A DNA stretch of 64,000 nucleotides. Source: Aureimonas pseudogalii. Lineage in GTDB: Bacteria > Pseudomonadota > Alphaproteobacteria > Rhizobiales > Rhizobiaceae. The stretch is taken from contig NZ_JACIEK010000005.1 of assembly GCF_014196835.1 (NCBI RefSeq), positions 1 to 64,000 of the forward strand, in the 5' to 3' direction. Of this stretch, positions 1-8,749 are shown in pieces. Both the position numbers and the translations under genes were made by a program. The notes beneath the pieces were generated by a model, which saw only the letters and a list, made by a program, of their open reading frames with translations, ran no database searches and was not told where the DNA came from. Position 1 is the stretch's first letter, and every line of letters begins with the position of its first letter.

Positions 1-407
1 GCTGACCAGACCCGCTTCGCCGGCCAAGCTACCGCTAGCGCAGAGACCAACCCTGAACTAACTTTCCAACCGGACCATTCAGTGGGGGCCGATCAGCACC
101 GCGCAGCCGCGACCTTGCTTATCATTCGCGCCCTGCGGGACGTCATCAGTCCGAAGCTGGTCCGCACAAAGCCGGCTGCCGCCCCGGTCCCGCATTATCT
201 TTCAAGATAGCGCGAAACGTCGCCGGCAAGCGCAAGGCAAACCGTCAGCCGCCGTCAGTGCGTGACATATGCGGGATTCGAAAAGTCCTGCTGGCTGGAA
301 CTTTGATAGAATAGGGAACGAAAGACTCGATCACTCTATACTGAGGATCGACCATCAGCTCATGTCGACACAACCACTTGCCAAGAGCGCAAACGGGCGG
401 TTCGGTC
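1..407. other. Left flank of the element, no gene seen
   Basis: I see no convincing reading frame, RNA or repeat in this stretch. If the 17-bp repeat at 408 is the left attachment site, this is the chromosome that originally followed the 3' end of the tRNA-Ser gene. It could instead belong to a second element inserted in tandem; the window is too short on this side to tell. Confidence 0.5.
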
Positions 408-424
408 TGGCGGAGAGAGCGGGA
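408..424. repeat. Left attachment site core (attL)
   Basis: The 17-mer TGGCGGAGAGAGCGGGA is identical to the 3' terminal 17 bases of the tRNA-Ser gene (39791-39807) and in the same orientation. Similarity stops on both sides (next bases GCGCTTCC here, TTCGAACC in the tRNA), as expected for a strand-exchange core duplicated by integration. Confidence 0.75.
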
Positions 425-480
425 GCGCTTCCTGCCGAATCCTAGAACCCTTTGACCACGCTTCGGAAATCACCGCCGGA

Positions 481-511
481 TGGGTATTTGAGTGGGTACG
501 GACTCGGGTAC
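481..511. repeat. Candidate integrase arm-type sites, left end
   Basis: Three heptamers TGGGTAT (481), TGGGTAC (493) and CGGGTAC (505) follow one another at exactly 12-bp intervals, about 60-90 bp inside attL. The same pair with the same 12-bp phase occurs at 39724-39742 beside attR. Phased short direct repeats near the ends are typical of arm sites bound by the N-terminal domain of tyrosine integrases; binding here is inferred. Confidence 0.5.
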
Positions 512-548
512 AGGACACGGTCGGGCGTTGTCAACAATTCTGACGAGG

Positions 549-915
549 ACTCAGAGCACCGGAGCGGCGAGCATGGCGGTCGATCACGGCGACGCGGGAG
601 TCTCGGGTGCGAGATCGGCTTGCCGGGTAGCCGCAGGAGCGACGCCGAAGGCGGGGCGGGATCGACTGCTCCCGACGAGCACTCCATTCTCCCGGTAGGG
701 GTCTCCGGGACCCGTTGGCCTCCTCTCGATCCTTGGACCGTCCACGACGACGAAGAAGACGGTTCGGGCGGTGTCTAAGTGCCACCGAGGGGTCGAAGCG
801 CTCCAGACGGCTCTCCTGCGAGCCTCCAGAGCGACGAGTCCTTGTCGGGTGGCATCTTTCCACCCCGGCAAATCCTTGCGGTGTGGCAAGCATGCCCATG
901 CCGTTAGATGACCGA
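549..915. repeat. Degenerate ~365-bp direct repeat, copy 1
   Basis: This non-coding segment matches 6557-6922 along nearly its whole length. Long blocks are near identical (for example around 594-627 and 629-665) and diverged blocks lie between. The two copies bracket the AraC/ABC-exporter module. Its open frames on both strands look like high-GC artefacts, although both copies can be read on the minus strand as a similar Arg/Pro/Ala-rich peptide. No inverted termini or transposase are seen, so its mobility is unknown. Confidence 0.7.
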
Positions 916-1071
916 CGGACTGCGCTTGTCCGTCCTCGATCGGCGAACGGGCAGGCAGACGCACCTCACCTCGTCGCTCGAACGAAGGTGCCTTGAACGG
1001 ACCAAGCGTCGGGCATGACCTTTCCGCTCGAAGGGAGACGAACCGAACGGACCTTGGTATGCCTCGTGCCC

Positions 1072-2175
1072 ATGCCGTCGATCCCGTTGCCGTTCGTCAT
1101 CTCTCTGGTCCTGTGCCTCCTCCTTGTCCGCATGGTCCGGCAGGATGAAGGACGGCTCGGCCTGTTCCCGCTCCTCGTCGGGGCCTTCGCCCTTCAGGCG
1201 ACTCTATCCGGCCTGAACTGGAGCCTCGGCTGGCACCCGGTCCGGCTCTTGCAGCCGATTCTCGCGGCCGTCCTGCCGGCTCTCGCCTTCGTCGCGTTCG
1301 AGCACCTGCGCCGCAGCGGCAGGCCCGACCCGACGCGGTTCTGGCCGCATCTCGCACCCGCCGGTCTCGTCGCCGGTCTCGTCGCCCTCCGGCGCGAGCC
1401 GATCGACCTCGTCCTCTTCGCGGTCTACCTCGGCTACGGGGCCGCGCTCCTGAGGATGGGCCGGGCGGGGCCGGGGGCGCTCGCCGCGACGCGCATCGGC
1501 GACGAACGCGTCGCCCATCGGGCGCTCGTCGCCCTCGGTGCTTTGCTCGTCGCCACCGCCTTCGTCGACGCCGCCGTCTCTCTCGACCTTGCCTTCGGCG
1601 GCGGCCGGCTCGCCGGGACGATCCTCACCGTGTCCGGCGTCCTGTGGCTCGCCGCCGCCGGCTATGCCGCGACCGCCGCGGAGGGCAGCCGCCCCGCGTC
1701 CGAACCCGACGCGATCCCGGACGCGCCGACATCGTCGACATCGCCGACGGCACCGATCGAGGCGGGGATGGAGGCCGGGCCACCGGAGGACGCCGCCATC
1801 GTCACGCGGATCGATCTCCTGATGCGCGAGCACCATCTCTACCGCGATCCCGACCTGACGCTCGAACGCCTCGCCCGCCGCGCGGGCGTGCCGGCCCGCC
1901 AGATCTCGGCGGCGCTGAACCGCGTCCATGGCCGCAACGTCTCGCAGGTCGTCAACGAGTACCGGGTGGCCGAGGCGCGCAGGCGCCTCGTCGATACGCG
2001 AGAGCCGGTGACGACCGTCATGCTGGAATCGGGCTTCGGGACCAAGTCGAACTTCAACCGCGAGTTCCTGCGCGTCACGGGCATGAGTCCGAGCGCCTAC
2101 CGTCGGTCCAGCGGCGGCACCTCTGCCGAAGCGGCCCCGGCGGTCGGGACGCAATCGCCTGCGCCGACGTCCTGA
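1072..2175 (+). CDS. AraC-family transcriptional regulator with membrane N-terminus
   Basis: Predicted 367-residue protein. The first ~215 residues form several hydrophobic segments (five to seven likely membrane helices), followed by a Pro/Ser/Thr-rich linker and a C-terminal AraC-type double helix-turn-helix. The first HTH reads LTLERLARRAGVPARQISAA; the second contains VMLESGFGTKSNFNREF and ends in the usual P-SAYR pattern. This layout matches membrane-bound AraC regulators that sense an envelope signal. A start at 1015 is also open; I prefer 1072 because the hydrophobic region begins right after it. It lies 124 bp upstream of an exporter operon on the same strand and probably controls it. 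Confidence 0.8.
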   Translation: MPSIPLPFVISLVLCLLLVRMVRQDEGRLGLFPLLVGAFALQATLSGLNWSLGWHPVRLLQPILAAVLPALAFVAFEHLRRSGRPDPTRFWPHLAPAGLVAGLVALRREPIDLVLFAVYLGYGAALLRMGRAGPGALAATRIGDERVAHRALVALGALLVATAFVDAAVSLDLAFGGGRLAGTILTVSGVLWLAAAGYAATAAEGSRPASEPDAIPDAPTSSTSPTAPIEAGMEAGPPEDAAIVTRIDLLMREHHLYRDPDLTLERLARRAGVPARQISAALNRVHGRNVSQVVNEYRVAEARRRLVDTREPVTTVMLESGFGTKSNFNREFLRVTGMSPSAYRRSSGGTSAEAAPAVGTQSPAPTS

Positions 2176-2299
2176 GCTTTCTCGCAGGGGCCTGAGCGCC
2201 AAGGGGCTCCCGACCCCGCCCCGACCCCGATCGCGATCTCGGACGTCCTCGATCCTGTTCGAGGTCGAGGGCAGGGCGGCGACCCGCCATCGTCGGGGC

Positions 2300-3415
2300 A
2301 TGAACGCACACGCCCATCCCGACCCCCGCCTGTCCGAGAAGCTCAGCGCTCTCTCCCTGACCCCGGCTCCCGCCGGCTCCCGTCCGCCGAAGCATCGGGG
2401 CGGACGGACCCTTTCCATCCTTTGCATCGTCGCGCTCACCGTCGCCGCCGCTGCCGTCCCGATCCTGTCGGGAGTCCGGCTCGACGCGGTCCTCGACAGC
2501 CTCGGCTCGCGTGCCGACGAAGCCTCGCGGCCGGGTGCATTGGCCTCCGATGAGGCAACGAAGGCGACGGATACCAAGGCGACTGCAACCCGCACGCCGA
2601 CACCGCCGCCTCCCGCCGTGCCGGCCGTCACCGGCTCCGGCCATGTCGTCGCGCTGGCGGAGGCCATGGTCCATCCCCGGCGCGGCGGCACCATCGTCGC
2701 GCTCGACGCCGATGTCGGCGATCGGGTGCGGGCGGGCCAGGTCCTCCTGCGGCTCGACGATCCCGAGACGGTCTTCGCGCGGCAGGCCGCCGAGCTTGCC
2801 CAGGACCGCGCACGTCTCGTCCTCGCCGCCCGCCGTTTCGATCGGGACGAGGCGGATGCGAGCGCCCGGCGCATGGCGGGGCTGGCGAGGAGCGGCGCCG
2901 TCAATGCCCAAACGGCGATCGACACGGACGGCGCTGCCCGCCGGGCTGCCAACCTCGTCGATCAGGGCGCGCAAGACCTCGCCGGGGCCGACCTTGCTCT
3001 TGAACGAGCGCGACAGGCCGTCTCGGACCTCACCATCACCGCCCCCATCGCGGGGGTCGTGACGGCCCGGAGCGCGCGCCTCGGCGAAGCCATCCTCGCC
3101 CAGATCGACGCGCGGGGCGACGCGCCGCTCTTCACGATCACCGACCCCGATCGTCTCGGCATCGACGTCGACATCGCCGAGACCGCCGTTGCCGCCCTGC
3201 GGCCGGGGCTTCGAGGCGAAGCGGTGCTCGACGGCTATCCCGACCAACCTTTCGCCGTCGAGGTCGCACGGATCGCGCCCGTCGCCTCCGCCGAGCGCGG
3301 CACCGTGAGCTTACGCCTCACACCCCTCTCGCCGCCTCCCGGCATCCGCCCCGCCATGGCCGTGCGGGTCCGCATCGAAACGGATGTCGCCACCGCCACC
3401 AGTCAAGGACACTGA
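2300..3415 (+). CDS. HlyD/MacA-type periplasmic adaptor protein
   Basis: A 371-residue membrane fusion protein. One membrane anchor lies at about residues 36-55. A Pro/Thr-rich stretch follows, then a biotinyl-lipoyl hairpin half (GGTIVALDADVGDRVRAGQV, about 130-150), an alpha-helical hairpin rich in Arg/Ala/Asp, the second lipoyl half (ITAPIAGVVTARSARLGEAI) and a beta-barrel domain. It would link the inner-membrane ABC transporter to an outer-membrane channel or stabilise the substrate path. It is first in a run with an ATPase 4 bp downstream and two FtsX-like permeases. No TolC-type gene is nearby. The substrate cannot be told from sequence. Confidence 0.85.
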   Translation: MNAHAHPDPRLSEKLSALSLTPAPAGSRPPKHRGGRTLSILCIVALTVAAAAVPILSGVRLDAVLDSLGSRADEASRPGALASDEATKATDTKATATRTPTPPPPAVPAVTGSGHVVALAEAMVHPRRGGTIVALDADVGDRVRAGQVLLRLDDPETVFARQAAELAQDRARLVLAARRFDRDEADASARRMAGLARSGAVNAQTAIDTDGAARRAANLVDQGAQDLAGADLALERARQAVSDLTITAPIAGVVTARSARLGEAILAQIDARGDAPLFTITDPDRLGIDVDIAETAVAALRPGLRGEAVLDGYPDQPFAVEVARIAPVASAERGTVSLRLTPLSPPPGIRPAMAVRVRIETDVATATSQGH

Positions 3416-3419
3416 ACCC

Positions 3420-4136
3420 ATGAGCGCCGAGAACAGTCCCTTCATCGCCCTTTCGGGCGTCACCAAGAGCTTCGGCAGGGGGGAGGACCGGATCGCGATC
3501 TTCTCCGACCTTTCGCTCGACATTCCCCGCGGCGACTTCGTCGCGATCATGGGTCCGTCCGGGTCGGGCAAGTCGACCCTGCTCAATCTCCTCGCCGGCC
3601 TCGACGGCGTCGAAGCCGGCCGGGTGGCGATCGACGGATGCGACATCGGTGCGATGGGCGAAGGGGACCGGGCAAGCTGGCGGACGCAGACGCTCGGCAT
3701 CGTCTTCCAGTTCTACAATCTCCTGCCCATGCTGACGGCGGCGGAGAATGTCGAGCTGCCGCTTCTCCTCAAGCCACTCTCCCGCCGGGAGCGGCGCGAG
3801 CGTGTCGAGACCGTTCTAGGCCTCGTCGGGCTGTCCGAGCGGGCACGGCACTATCCGCGCCAGATGTCGGGCGGGCAGCAGCAGCGCGTCGGCATCGCCC
3901 GCGCGATCGTCGGCGACCCCGCGCTCCTCCTCTGCGACGAGCCGACGGGCGATCTCGACCGCCGCTCGGCAGACGAGGCGCTGGAGATGCTCGGCCTCCT
4001 CAACCGCGAGCTCGGCAAGACCATCGTCATGGTGACGCACGATCCCGCCGCCGCCAAAGCCGCCCGGCGCACGCTCCATCTCGACAAGGGCGTGTTCCAC
4101 GACGAGGTCGGGACCGGGGAGGGAGCCGCGCGATGA
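3420..4136 (+). CDS. MacB/LolD-type ABC transporter ATPase
   Basis: A 238-residue nucleotide-binding protein with all canonical motifs: Walker [10 protein letters not shown] (about residue 40), Q-loop in [10 protein letters not shown], signature [14 protein letters not shown], Walker [13 protein letters not shown] and H-loop VMVTHD. The sequence clearly fits the LolD/MacB/FtsE branch that pairs with FtsX-like permeases. The start at 3420 sits 4 bp after the adaptor stop; an upstream ATG at 3384 would overlap the adaptor and adds an unconserved leader. The stop overlaps the next start as ATGA. Confidence 0.92.
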   Translation: MSAENSPFIALSGVTKSFGRGEDRIAIFSDLSLDIPRGDFVAIMGPSGSGKSTLLNLLAGLDGVEAGRVAIDGCDIGAMGEGDRASWRTQTLGIVFQFYNLLPMLTAAENVELPLLLKPLSRRERRERVETVLGLVGLSERARHYPRQMSGGQQQRVGIARAIVGDPALLLCDEPTGDLDRRSADEALEMLGLLNRELGKTIVMVTHDPAAAKAARRTLHLDKGVFHDEVGTGEGAAR

Positions 4137-5275
4137 GCTTCTTCCGCCTCATGCGGCTGAACGCCTGGCGCCGGCCGCTGCGCACCGTCCTGATGATGCT
4201 CTGCGTCGCTGTCGCCTTCCTCATCCACGGCCTCGGCGCCGGCTTCCTCGCGGGTTCGCAAGGGTCGGGGGGCGCTGACGAGAGCCGCCTCGTCGTCGCC
4301 AGCCGCAGCGGTCGGGCGCAGCCCCTGCCGCTCAGCCACTTCGCCCGCATCGCGGCCGACCCCGACGTGGCATTCGCCGCCTACTCGGCCCGCATCCGGG
4401 GCTTCGTGGAAACGGAGCGGAACGTCGCCGTCGCCAGCGCCGTCGATCCCGCTTCCATGGCCGCGACGATGGGCGACGAACTCGGCCTGACGCCGGACCT
4501 CCTCGCCGGGCTGGCGGGCGCACGCGACAGGGTGCTCGTCGGCCGGGCGCTGGCCGAGACCATGGGCTGGAGCGTCGGCCAGCGGTTCGCCTTTACGCCG
4601 TTCCAGACGATGCGGGCGGACGGCGCGAGGACCTGGAGCTTCGAGATCGCTGGGATCTTCGACGGCGCGCGGACCGACGTCGACACGCACTTCATGTTGG
4701 CCCGCTACGACTACGTGAACGCCGCCCGGGCGCGGGACCGGGACACGGTCGACGGCATCGTCGTCGTGCCGCGCCCCGGCATGTCGCCGGGCGTCCTCGC
4801 CGCCCGGATCGACGCGATGTTCGCAAGCTCCGCGGCCCCGACGCGGACGCAGTCCGAGAAGGCCTTCCTCGAGGCGCTGATCCGCCAGATCGCCGATTTC
4901 GGGCTGATCGTGACCCTCGTCACCTCGGCCGCCTTCGTCACGATCCTGATGATCGTGGTCAACACCATGGTCTTCGCGATCCGCGAGCGGACGTTCGAGA
5001 TCGGCGTCCTCAAGGTGCTGGGCTTCTCGCGCCGGCGGGTCATGGCGCTGGTGCTCGGCGAGACGCTCTTCGTCTTCCTCGTCGGGGGTCTCGCGGGCCT
5101 CGGTCTCGCCAAGGCCGGCTCGCTCCTCCTCGGCGCCGAATTCGGCCTCGCTCTGCCGCCGGTCGTCCTCGCCAAGGCCGTCGCCATCCTTCTCGCGCTC
5201 GGCCTTCTCGCGGGCCTCGTTCCCGCCATACAGGCCATGCGCATGCCCATCGCCAACGCCCTGAAGTCGAGGTAG
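4133..5275 (+). CDS. FtsX-like ABC transporter permease (first of two)
   Basis: A 380-residue permease of the MacB/LolC/FtsX type. An N-terminal membrane helix (about 15-35) is followed by a large periplasmic domain and three C-terminal helices starting near residue 258 ([20 protein letters not shown]), with the conserved [19 protein letters not shown] segment between helices. ATGA overlap with the ATPase gene indicates translational coupling. It probably forms a heterodimer with the next gene product, since both are full-length FtsX-like subunits. Confidence 0.88.
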   Translation: MSFFRLMRLNAWRRPLRTVLMMLCVAVAFLIHGLGAGFLAGSQGSGGADESRLVVASRSGRAQPLPLSHFARIAADPDVAFAAYSARIRGFVETERNVAVASAVDPASMAATMGDELGLTPDLLAGLAGARDRVLVGRALAETMGWSVGQRFAFTPFQTMRADGARTWSFEIAGIFDGARTDVDTHFMLARYDYVNAARARDRDTVDGIVVVPRPGMSPGVLAARIDAMFASSAAPTRTQSEKAFLEALIRQIADFGLIVTLVTSAAFVTILMIVVNTMVFAIRERTFEIGVLKVLGFSRRRVMALVLGETLFVFLVGGLAGLGLAKAGSLLLGAEFGLALPPVVLAKAVAILLALGLLAGLVPAIQAMRMPIANALKSR

Positions 5276-5279
5276 CCGC

Positions 5280-6476
5280 ATGTCCTCCCTTCCACGCCAG
5301 ATGCTCGTCCTGACGAGAGCCTCGCTCGCCAGCCTGCCGCGCCGGACCGCGATCTCGCTTTCCATGGTCCTCTCGGTCGCCCTCGTCGTCGCCGTGCTGA
5401 TCGGCTTCCTGTTCATGGCCGCCGGTCTTCGCCAGACGCTCGGCACCGGCGGCTCGCCCGACGTCGCCATCGTCCTCGGCGGCGGCACTCAGGAGGTCGG
5501 CTCCAGCATTCCCCCGGAAGCCGCCCGTAGCCTTGCGGCTGCCGGCACCTCCGGCGGCATCGCGGACGATCCGGCCGGACACCTTCTCCTCTCGCGCGAG
5601 ATCCTCGTTCCGGTGGAGGCGACGGGCGTGGACGGCACGTCCCGGATGATCGCTCTACGGGGCATGGAGACGGCCGGCCCGGCCCTGCGCGCAAGCGCGT
5701 CGATCGGCGAAGGTCGCGTCTTCGCGCCGGAATCGCGCGAGATCGTGGTCGGCGCCCGTCTCGCCCGCGATCTCGGCGGCCTCGTGCCGGGGAAGACGAT
5801 CCGCCTCGGCCCCGTCGACTGGACCGTCGCCGGCATCCTCTCGGCCGACGGCGGCATGGCGGAGTCCGAAATCTGGGCCGACCTCGATGCCGTCCGCTCG
5901 GCCTTCGACCGTCTGGGGGAAATCCAGACGCTGCGCGCCCGGCTCGCCGGGCCGGACGGCCTCGCCACGCTTCAGGCCTCCTTGCCGACGATCTCGACGA
6001 CACCGTTGACCGTCGTCTCCGAGGCCGAGTTCCTGGCGGGCCAGTCGGCGCGGACGGAGCGCCTCGTCACCCTCTTCGGCTGGCCGATCGCGCTCCTCAT
6101 GGCGGTCGGCGCAACGGCGGGCGCGCTCAACACGATGATGAGTTCGGTCTCCGACCGTTCGGTCGAGATCGCGACGCTCCGCGTCCTCGGCTTCAGCCGC
6201 GTGGCAGCCTTCACCGCGACCTTCACGGAGGCGGCGCTGCTCTCGCTTGCCGGAGGCCTGCTTGGCGCCGTCGCGTCCTGGGGGATCCTCGACGGCTGGC
6301 AGGCCTCGACGCTTGGAGCCAACGACACGCAACTGGCCTTCCGGCTCAGCGTCACGCCTCTCGCCATGCTTCAGGCCGGGACCTTGGCCCTCCTCGTCGG
6401 ATGCCTCGGGGGGGCGCTGCCCGCCTTCGCGGCCACGCGGCTGCCGCTCGTCTCGGCGCTACGGGGCAACGGCTGA
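5280..6476 (+). CDS. FtsX-like ABC transporter permease (second of two)
   Basis: A 398-residue paralogue of the preceding permease. An N-terminal helix lies at about 25-45, the periplasmic domain extends to about 255, and three C-terminal helices follow, with [21 protein letters not shown] as the conserved interhelical segment. Starts 4 bp after the preceding stop. Adaptor, ATPase and two permeases make a complete export or lipoprotein-extraction type complex. The following sequence is the second copy of the ~365-bp repeat, so the module ends here. Confidence 0.88.
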   Translation: MSSLPRQMLVLTRASLASLPRRTAISLSMVLSVALVVAVLIGFLFMAAGLRQTLGTGGSPDVAIVLGGGTQEVGSSIPPEAARSLAAAGTSGGIADDPAGHLLLSREILVPVEATGVDGTSRMIALRGMETAGPALRASASIGEGRVFAPESREIVVGARLARDLGGLVPGKTIRLGPVDWTVAGILSADGGMAESEIWADLDAVRSAFDRLGEIQTLRARLAGPDGLATLQASLPTISTTPLTVVSEAEFLAGQSARTERLVTLFGWPIALLMAVGATAGALNTMMSSVSDRSVEIATLRVLGFSRVAAFTATFTEAALLSLAGGLLGAVASWGILDGWQASTLGANDTQLAFRLSVTPLAMLQAGTLALLVGCLGGALPAFAATRLPLVSALRGNG

Positions 6477-6556
6477 GGTGTCCGGGACTTGTTCGCTACG
6501 TCGTACCGACTTGGCGCTCGGCTGACAGAAGGTTGCCGAGTGGGTCCACCGAAGGA

Positions 6557-6922
6557 ACTCAGAGTACCGGAGCGGCGAGCATAGCGACGGCATCGCCGGC
6601 GACGCGGGAGTCTCGGGTGCGAGATCGGCCCTCGGGGTAGCCGCAGGAGCGACGCCGAAGGCGGGGCGGGACCGACTGCCCCCGACGAGCACGCCGCAAC
6701 CCCGTCAAGGGTCATCCCTGCCTCGTTGGCCTCCTCATGCGCTTCGGCGTTCCGGCAGGGCGACGAGAGCCGTTCCGGGGTGTCCGAGTGCCGCCGAGGG
6801 GTCGAAGGGCTTAAAACGGCCTTCCTGCGAGCCGCCTGAGCGACAAGTCGGAGGCGGGTGGCACTTTCCTGCTCCGGCGATCAACGCGACGTGGCAGGAC
6901 CGCCCATGATGTCAGACGGCAC
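6557..6922. repeat. Degenerate ~365-bp direct repeat, copy 2
   Basis: Matches 549-915 in the same orientation, with blocks of near identity (around 6600-6634 and 6637-6673). It fills the space between the exporter operon and the 3' end of the next minus-strand gene. No coding capacity is evident. The arrangement suggests the AraC/ABC module entered, or can leave, by recombination between the two copies. Confidence 0.7.
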
Positions 6923-7662
6923 TACCAGCGTTCGGGGAAGGCTTCGGGCGGCGGTGGAAGTTCCGTCAGAGGATCAATGCGCTTCCAGTCCCCGAACCTC
7001 GTCAGCATCTCGGTAGATCGCGATGAAACGCCTTGGCCGAGCGGATGTCCATGCGCCCAACGAACCACATGATCCCAGATGCGTCCGGTATGCCCAAGGC
7101 AATCGGAGAGCATGAGCTGACCGAGGCCGCCGTCATCCCCTAGAAGTTGCCAGGACTGCGGAACTGGATGGCCGCCGAGTTCACAGTGGTAACCGTAGTC
7201 GACGCCACGAAACCGCCCGTCCGCCGCTTTCCGCAATTTCGCTGGGGTAAAGAACGTCATTCGCTCCCCGTGGGTGCTGCGCAACCACCGAGCGGCTTCC
7301 TCGCTCTTGGTCTCGAAGGCCCAGGCGAGGTACTCGATCTCTACCAACTGGCGGATGAGCGCCGAACCCGCATAGGCGCGCCCATCTGCAATAAGGTCCG
7401 AGCTCGCGGAAACAAGTTCGCTTCCGATCCGGAGGAGCATGGAGACAGCAACGGTAGCGTCATCCCCGTGACCGAACGGCGACGTCCCGTTCGTCCGATC
7501 CGAGCCGATCAGGTGCCCAACTACGTGCAGTTCCCTGCCGACGTCGTGAAACACCTCGGAGGCGAAGGTAGCCAACCTATGGCGGGTCTCGATGATCGTT
7601 TCATTCAAGGCAGCCTCACGGATCGCCTGCCGCTGCGAATCAAGTTCCGTATGCTGTTCCAT
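6922..7662 (-). CDS. Hypothetical protein, mostly helical
   Basis: A 246-residue soluble protein I do not recognise with certainty. A long helical N-terminal half contains LIADGRAYAGSALIRQLVEIEYLAWAFE, and a His-rich second half contains CLGHTGRIWDHVVRWAHGHP. The pattern of an Arg-Gln-Leu-Glu helix followed by a WAF motif resembles DUF5677/AbiV-like helical proteins, but this is a weak impression. GGAG lies about 10 bases before the ATG. It is alone, between the repeat and the mobilisation module, and on the opposite strand from the exporter. Confidence 0.6.
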   Translation of the reverse strand: MEQHTELDSQRQAIREAALNETIIETRHRLATFASEVFHDVGRELHVVGHLIGSDRTNGTSPFGHGDDATVAVSMLLRIGSELVSASSDLIADGRAYAGSALIRQLVEIEYLAWAFETKSEEAARWLRSTHGERMTFFTPAKLRKAADGRFRGVDYGYHCELGGHPVPQSWQLLGDDGGLGQLMLSDCLGHTGRIWDHVVRWAHGHPLGQGVSSRSTEMLTRFGDWKRIDPLTELPPPPEAFPERW

Positions 7663-7720
7663 GCGGCATCGCTCCTACCCATAGCGGGACCTTAATGCCT
7701 CGATGGCTGGCCGCAACGCT

Positions 7721-8191
7721 TCAGACAGCCGCGAGGCTCCGCTTGCCCGTTCCCCGCGCCGCGAACCGCCCGGCGAGGGTTCCGCCCTCCGCTCCGGGTT
7801 CGCCGGACACGGCGGCGAGAAGACGCCGGCCGCGCGCGCGCCAGTCCGTCAGGCAGCGCGACGGGGCGCGATCGGCTTCGAGGTAGAGGCGTCGCCATGC
7901 GCTGAGGTCGTCGTCGGCGAGGGTGGCGAAGACGGCCTGGAGAAGGTCGTCGCGCGCAATCGAGAGGTCCCGGCCGAGGGTCCCGCACCATGGCTCCGAG
8001 GGCTGACGGACGCGACGCCACGCGCGGCCAGACGTAGTGGCCGTCACTTCGTCGGCGGCGAGCCACGCTCCGAGGCGGTCGTCGTAGACCGCCCACTCGG
8101 TCGCGCCACGGCCAGCGGCGCGCTCGCGGACGTACCGCCGCAGAGTGTTCGCGTCCCGGCGGGATTCGAGAGCGTCCGCGATGCCGGTCAT
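7721..8191 (-). CDS. Small protein of the mobilisation operon
   Basis: A 156-residue Arg/Asp/Ala-rich protein beginning MTGIADALESRRD, with no signal peptide or membrane segment. It contains a repeated motif style (LADDDLSAWRRLYLEADRAP, LTDWRARGRRLLAA) also seen in the upstream gene (LPDWRERGRALLAR), so the two may be distant paralogues. The start at 8191 overlaps the previous stop as ATGA. It is the last gene of the relaxase operon. Function is unknown; it may be a mobilisation accessory. Confidence 0.6.
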   Translation of the reverse strand: MTGIADALESRRDANTLRRYVRERAAGRGATEWAVYDDRLGAWLAADEVTATTSGRAWRRVRQPSEPWCGTLGRDLSIARDDLLQAVFATLADDDLSAWRRLYLEADRAPSRCLTDWRARGRRLLAAVSGEPGAEGGTLAGRFAARGTGKRSLAAV

Positions 8192-8739
8192 CGGTAGTAC
8201 CTGCCCGGCGCGTCGCCCTCCTCGTAGTCGCGGATGTCGTCGTCTGCCTCGTGCTCGGATTCGTCGCAGTCCTCGTCGCCGACGTACTCCACGCGGTCCT
8301 CCGCAAGGGCCTCGGCGTAGGACGCGAGATCGGCTGCGGCCTCTGCGACGGACATGCAGCTCCGGTCGGTGGTATCCCATCTCGACGCGCGGGCGAGGTC
8401 CGGCTCGCCGTGCCCGCCCTCGACGGATGCCCGCAGGCGATCGCGCGCCGCGTCGTCGCCCGCCTGCGCGGCGGCGTAGTCCGACACGAGCGCGGTGTCG
8501 CGGGCGAGGAGCGCGCGGCCGCGTTCCCGCCAGTCGGGCAGCCGGGCGGCGAGGTTATCGGGATCGGCATCCGCGATCCGATGCCAGTCGCCCGCGCGGA
8601 GGTCGGCCGCGAAGCGGCGGAGGTCTGGGTCGTCGCGCAGCGCGACGCCGTGACCGACGCGGGGGTCGGCCGCGAAGGCCTGGAGGTCCCGCACGATCTG
8701 GCGGGACCGATAGTCGGGGGCGAGGTCGTGGGCGGGCAT
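8188..8739 (-). CDS. Acidic small protein of the mobilisation operon
   Basis: A 183-residue protein with a strongly acidic C-terminus (runs of D and E from about residue 150). The middle contains LPDWRERGRALLARDTALVS, similar in style to the next gene. It starts 10 bp after the relaxase stop and overlaps the following gene by 4 bases. I do not recognise a family. Acidic small proteins next to relaxases can be accessory DNA-processing or antirestriction factors, but nothing here shows that directly. Confidence 0.6.
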   Translation of the reverse strand: MPAHDLAPDYRSRQIVRDLQAFAADPRVGHGVALRDDPDLRRFAADLRAGDWHRIADADPDNLAARLPDWRERGRALLARDTALVSDYAAAQAGDDAARDRLRASVEGGHGEPDLARASRWDTTDRSCMSVAEAAADLASYAEALAEDRVEYVGDEDCDESEHEADDDIRDYEEGDAPGRYYR

Positions 8740-8749
8740 CCTGGTCTCC

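Noticed and set aside
1204-2952. Long minus-strand frame (582 codons) and many others over 100 codons antisense to real genes
   Set aside because: Frames with Arg/Ala/Pro-rich composition opposite well-supported genes are the usual by-product of high GC; none has a recognisable domain or a good ribosome site.
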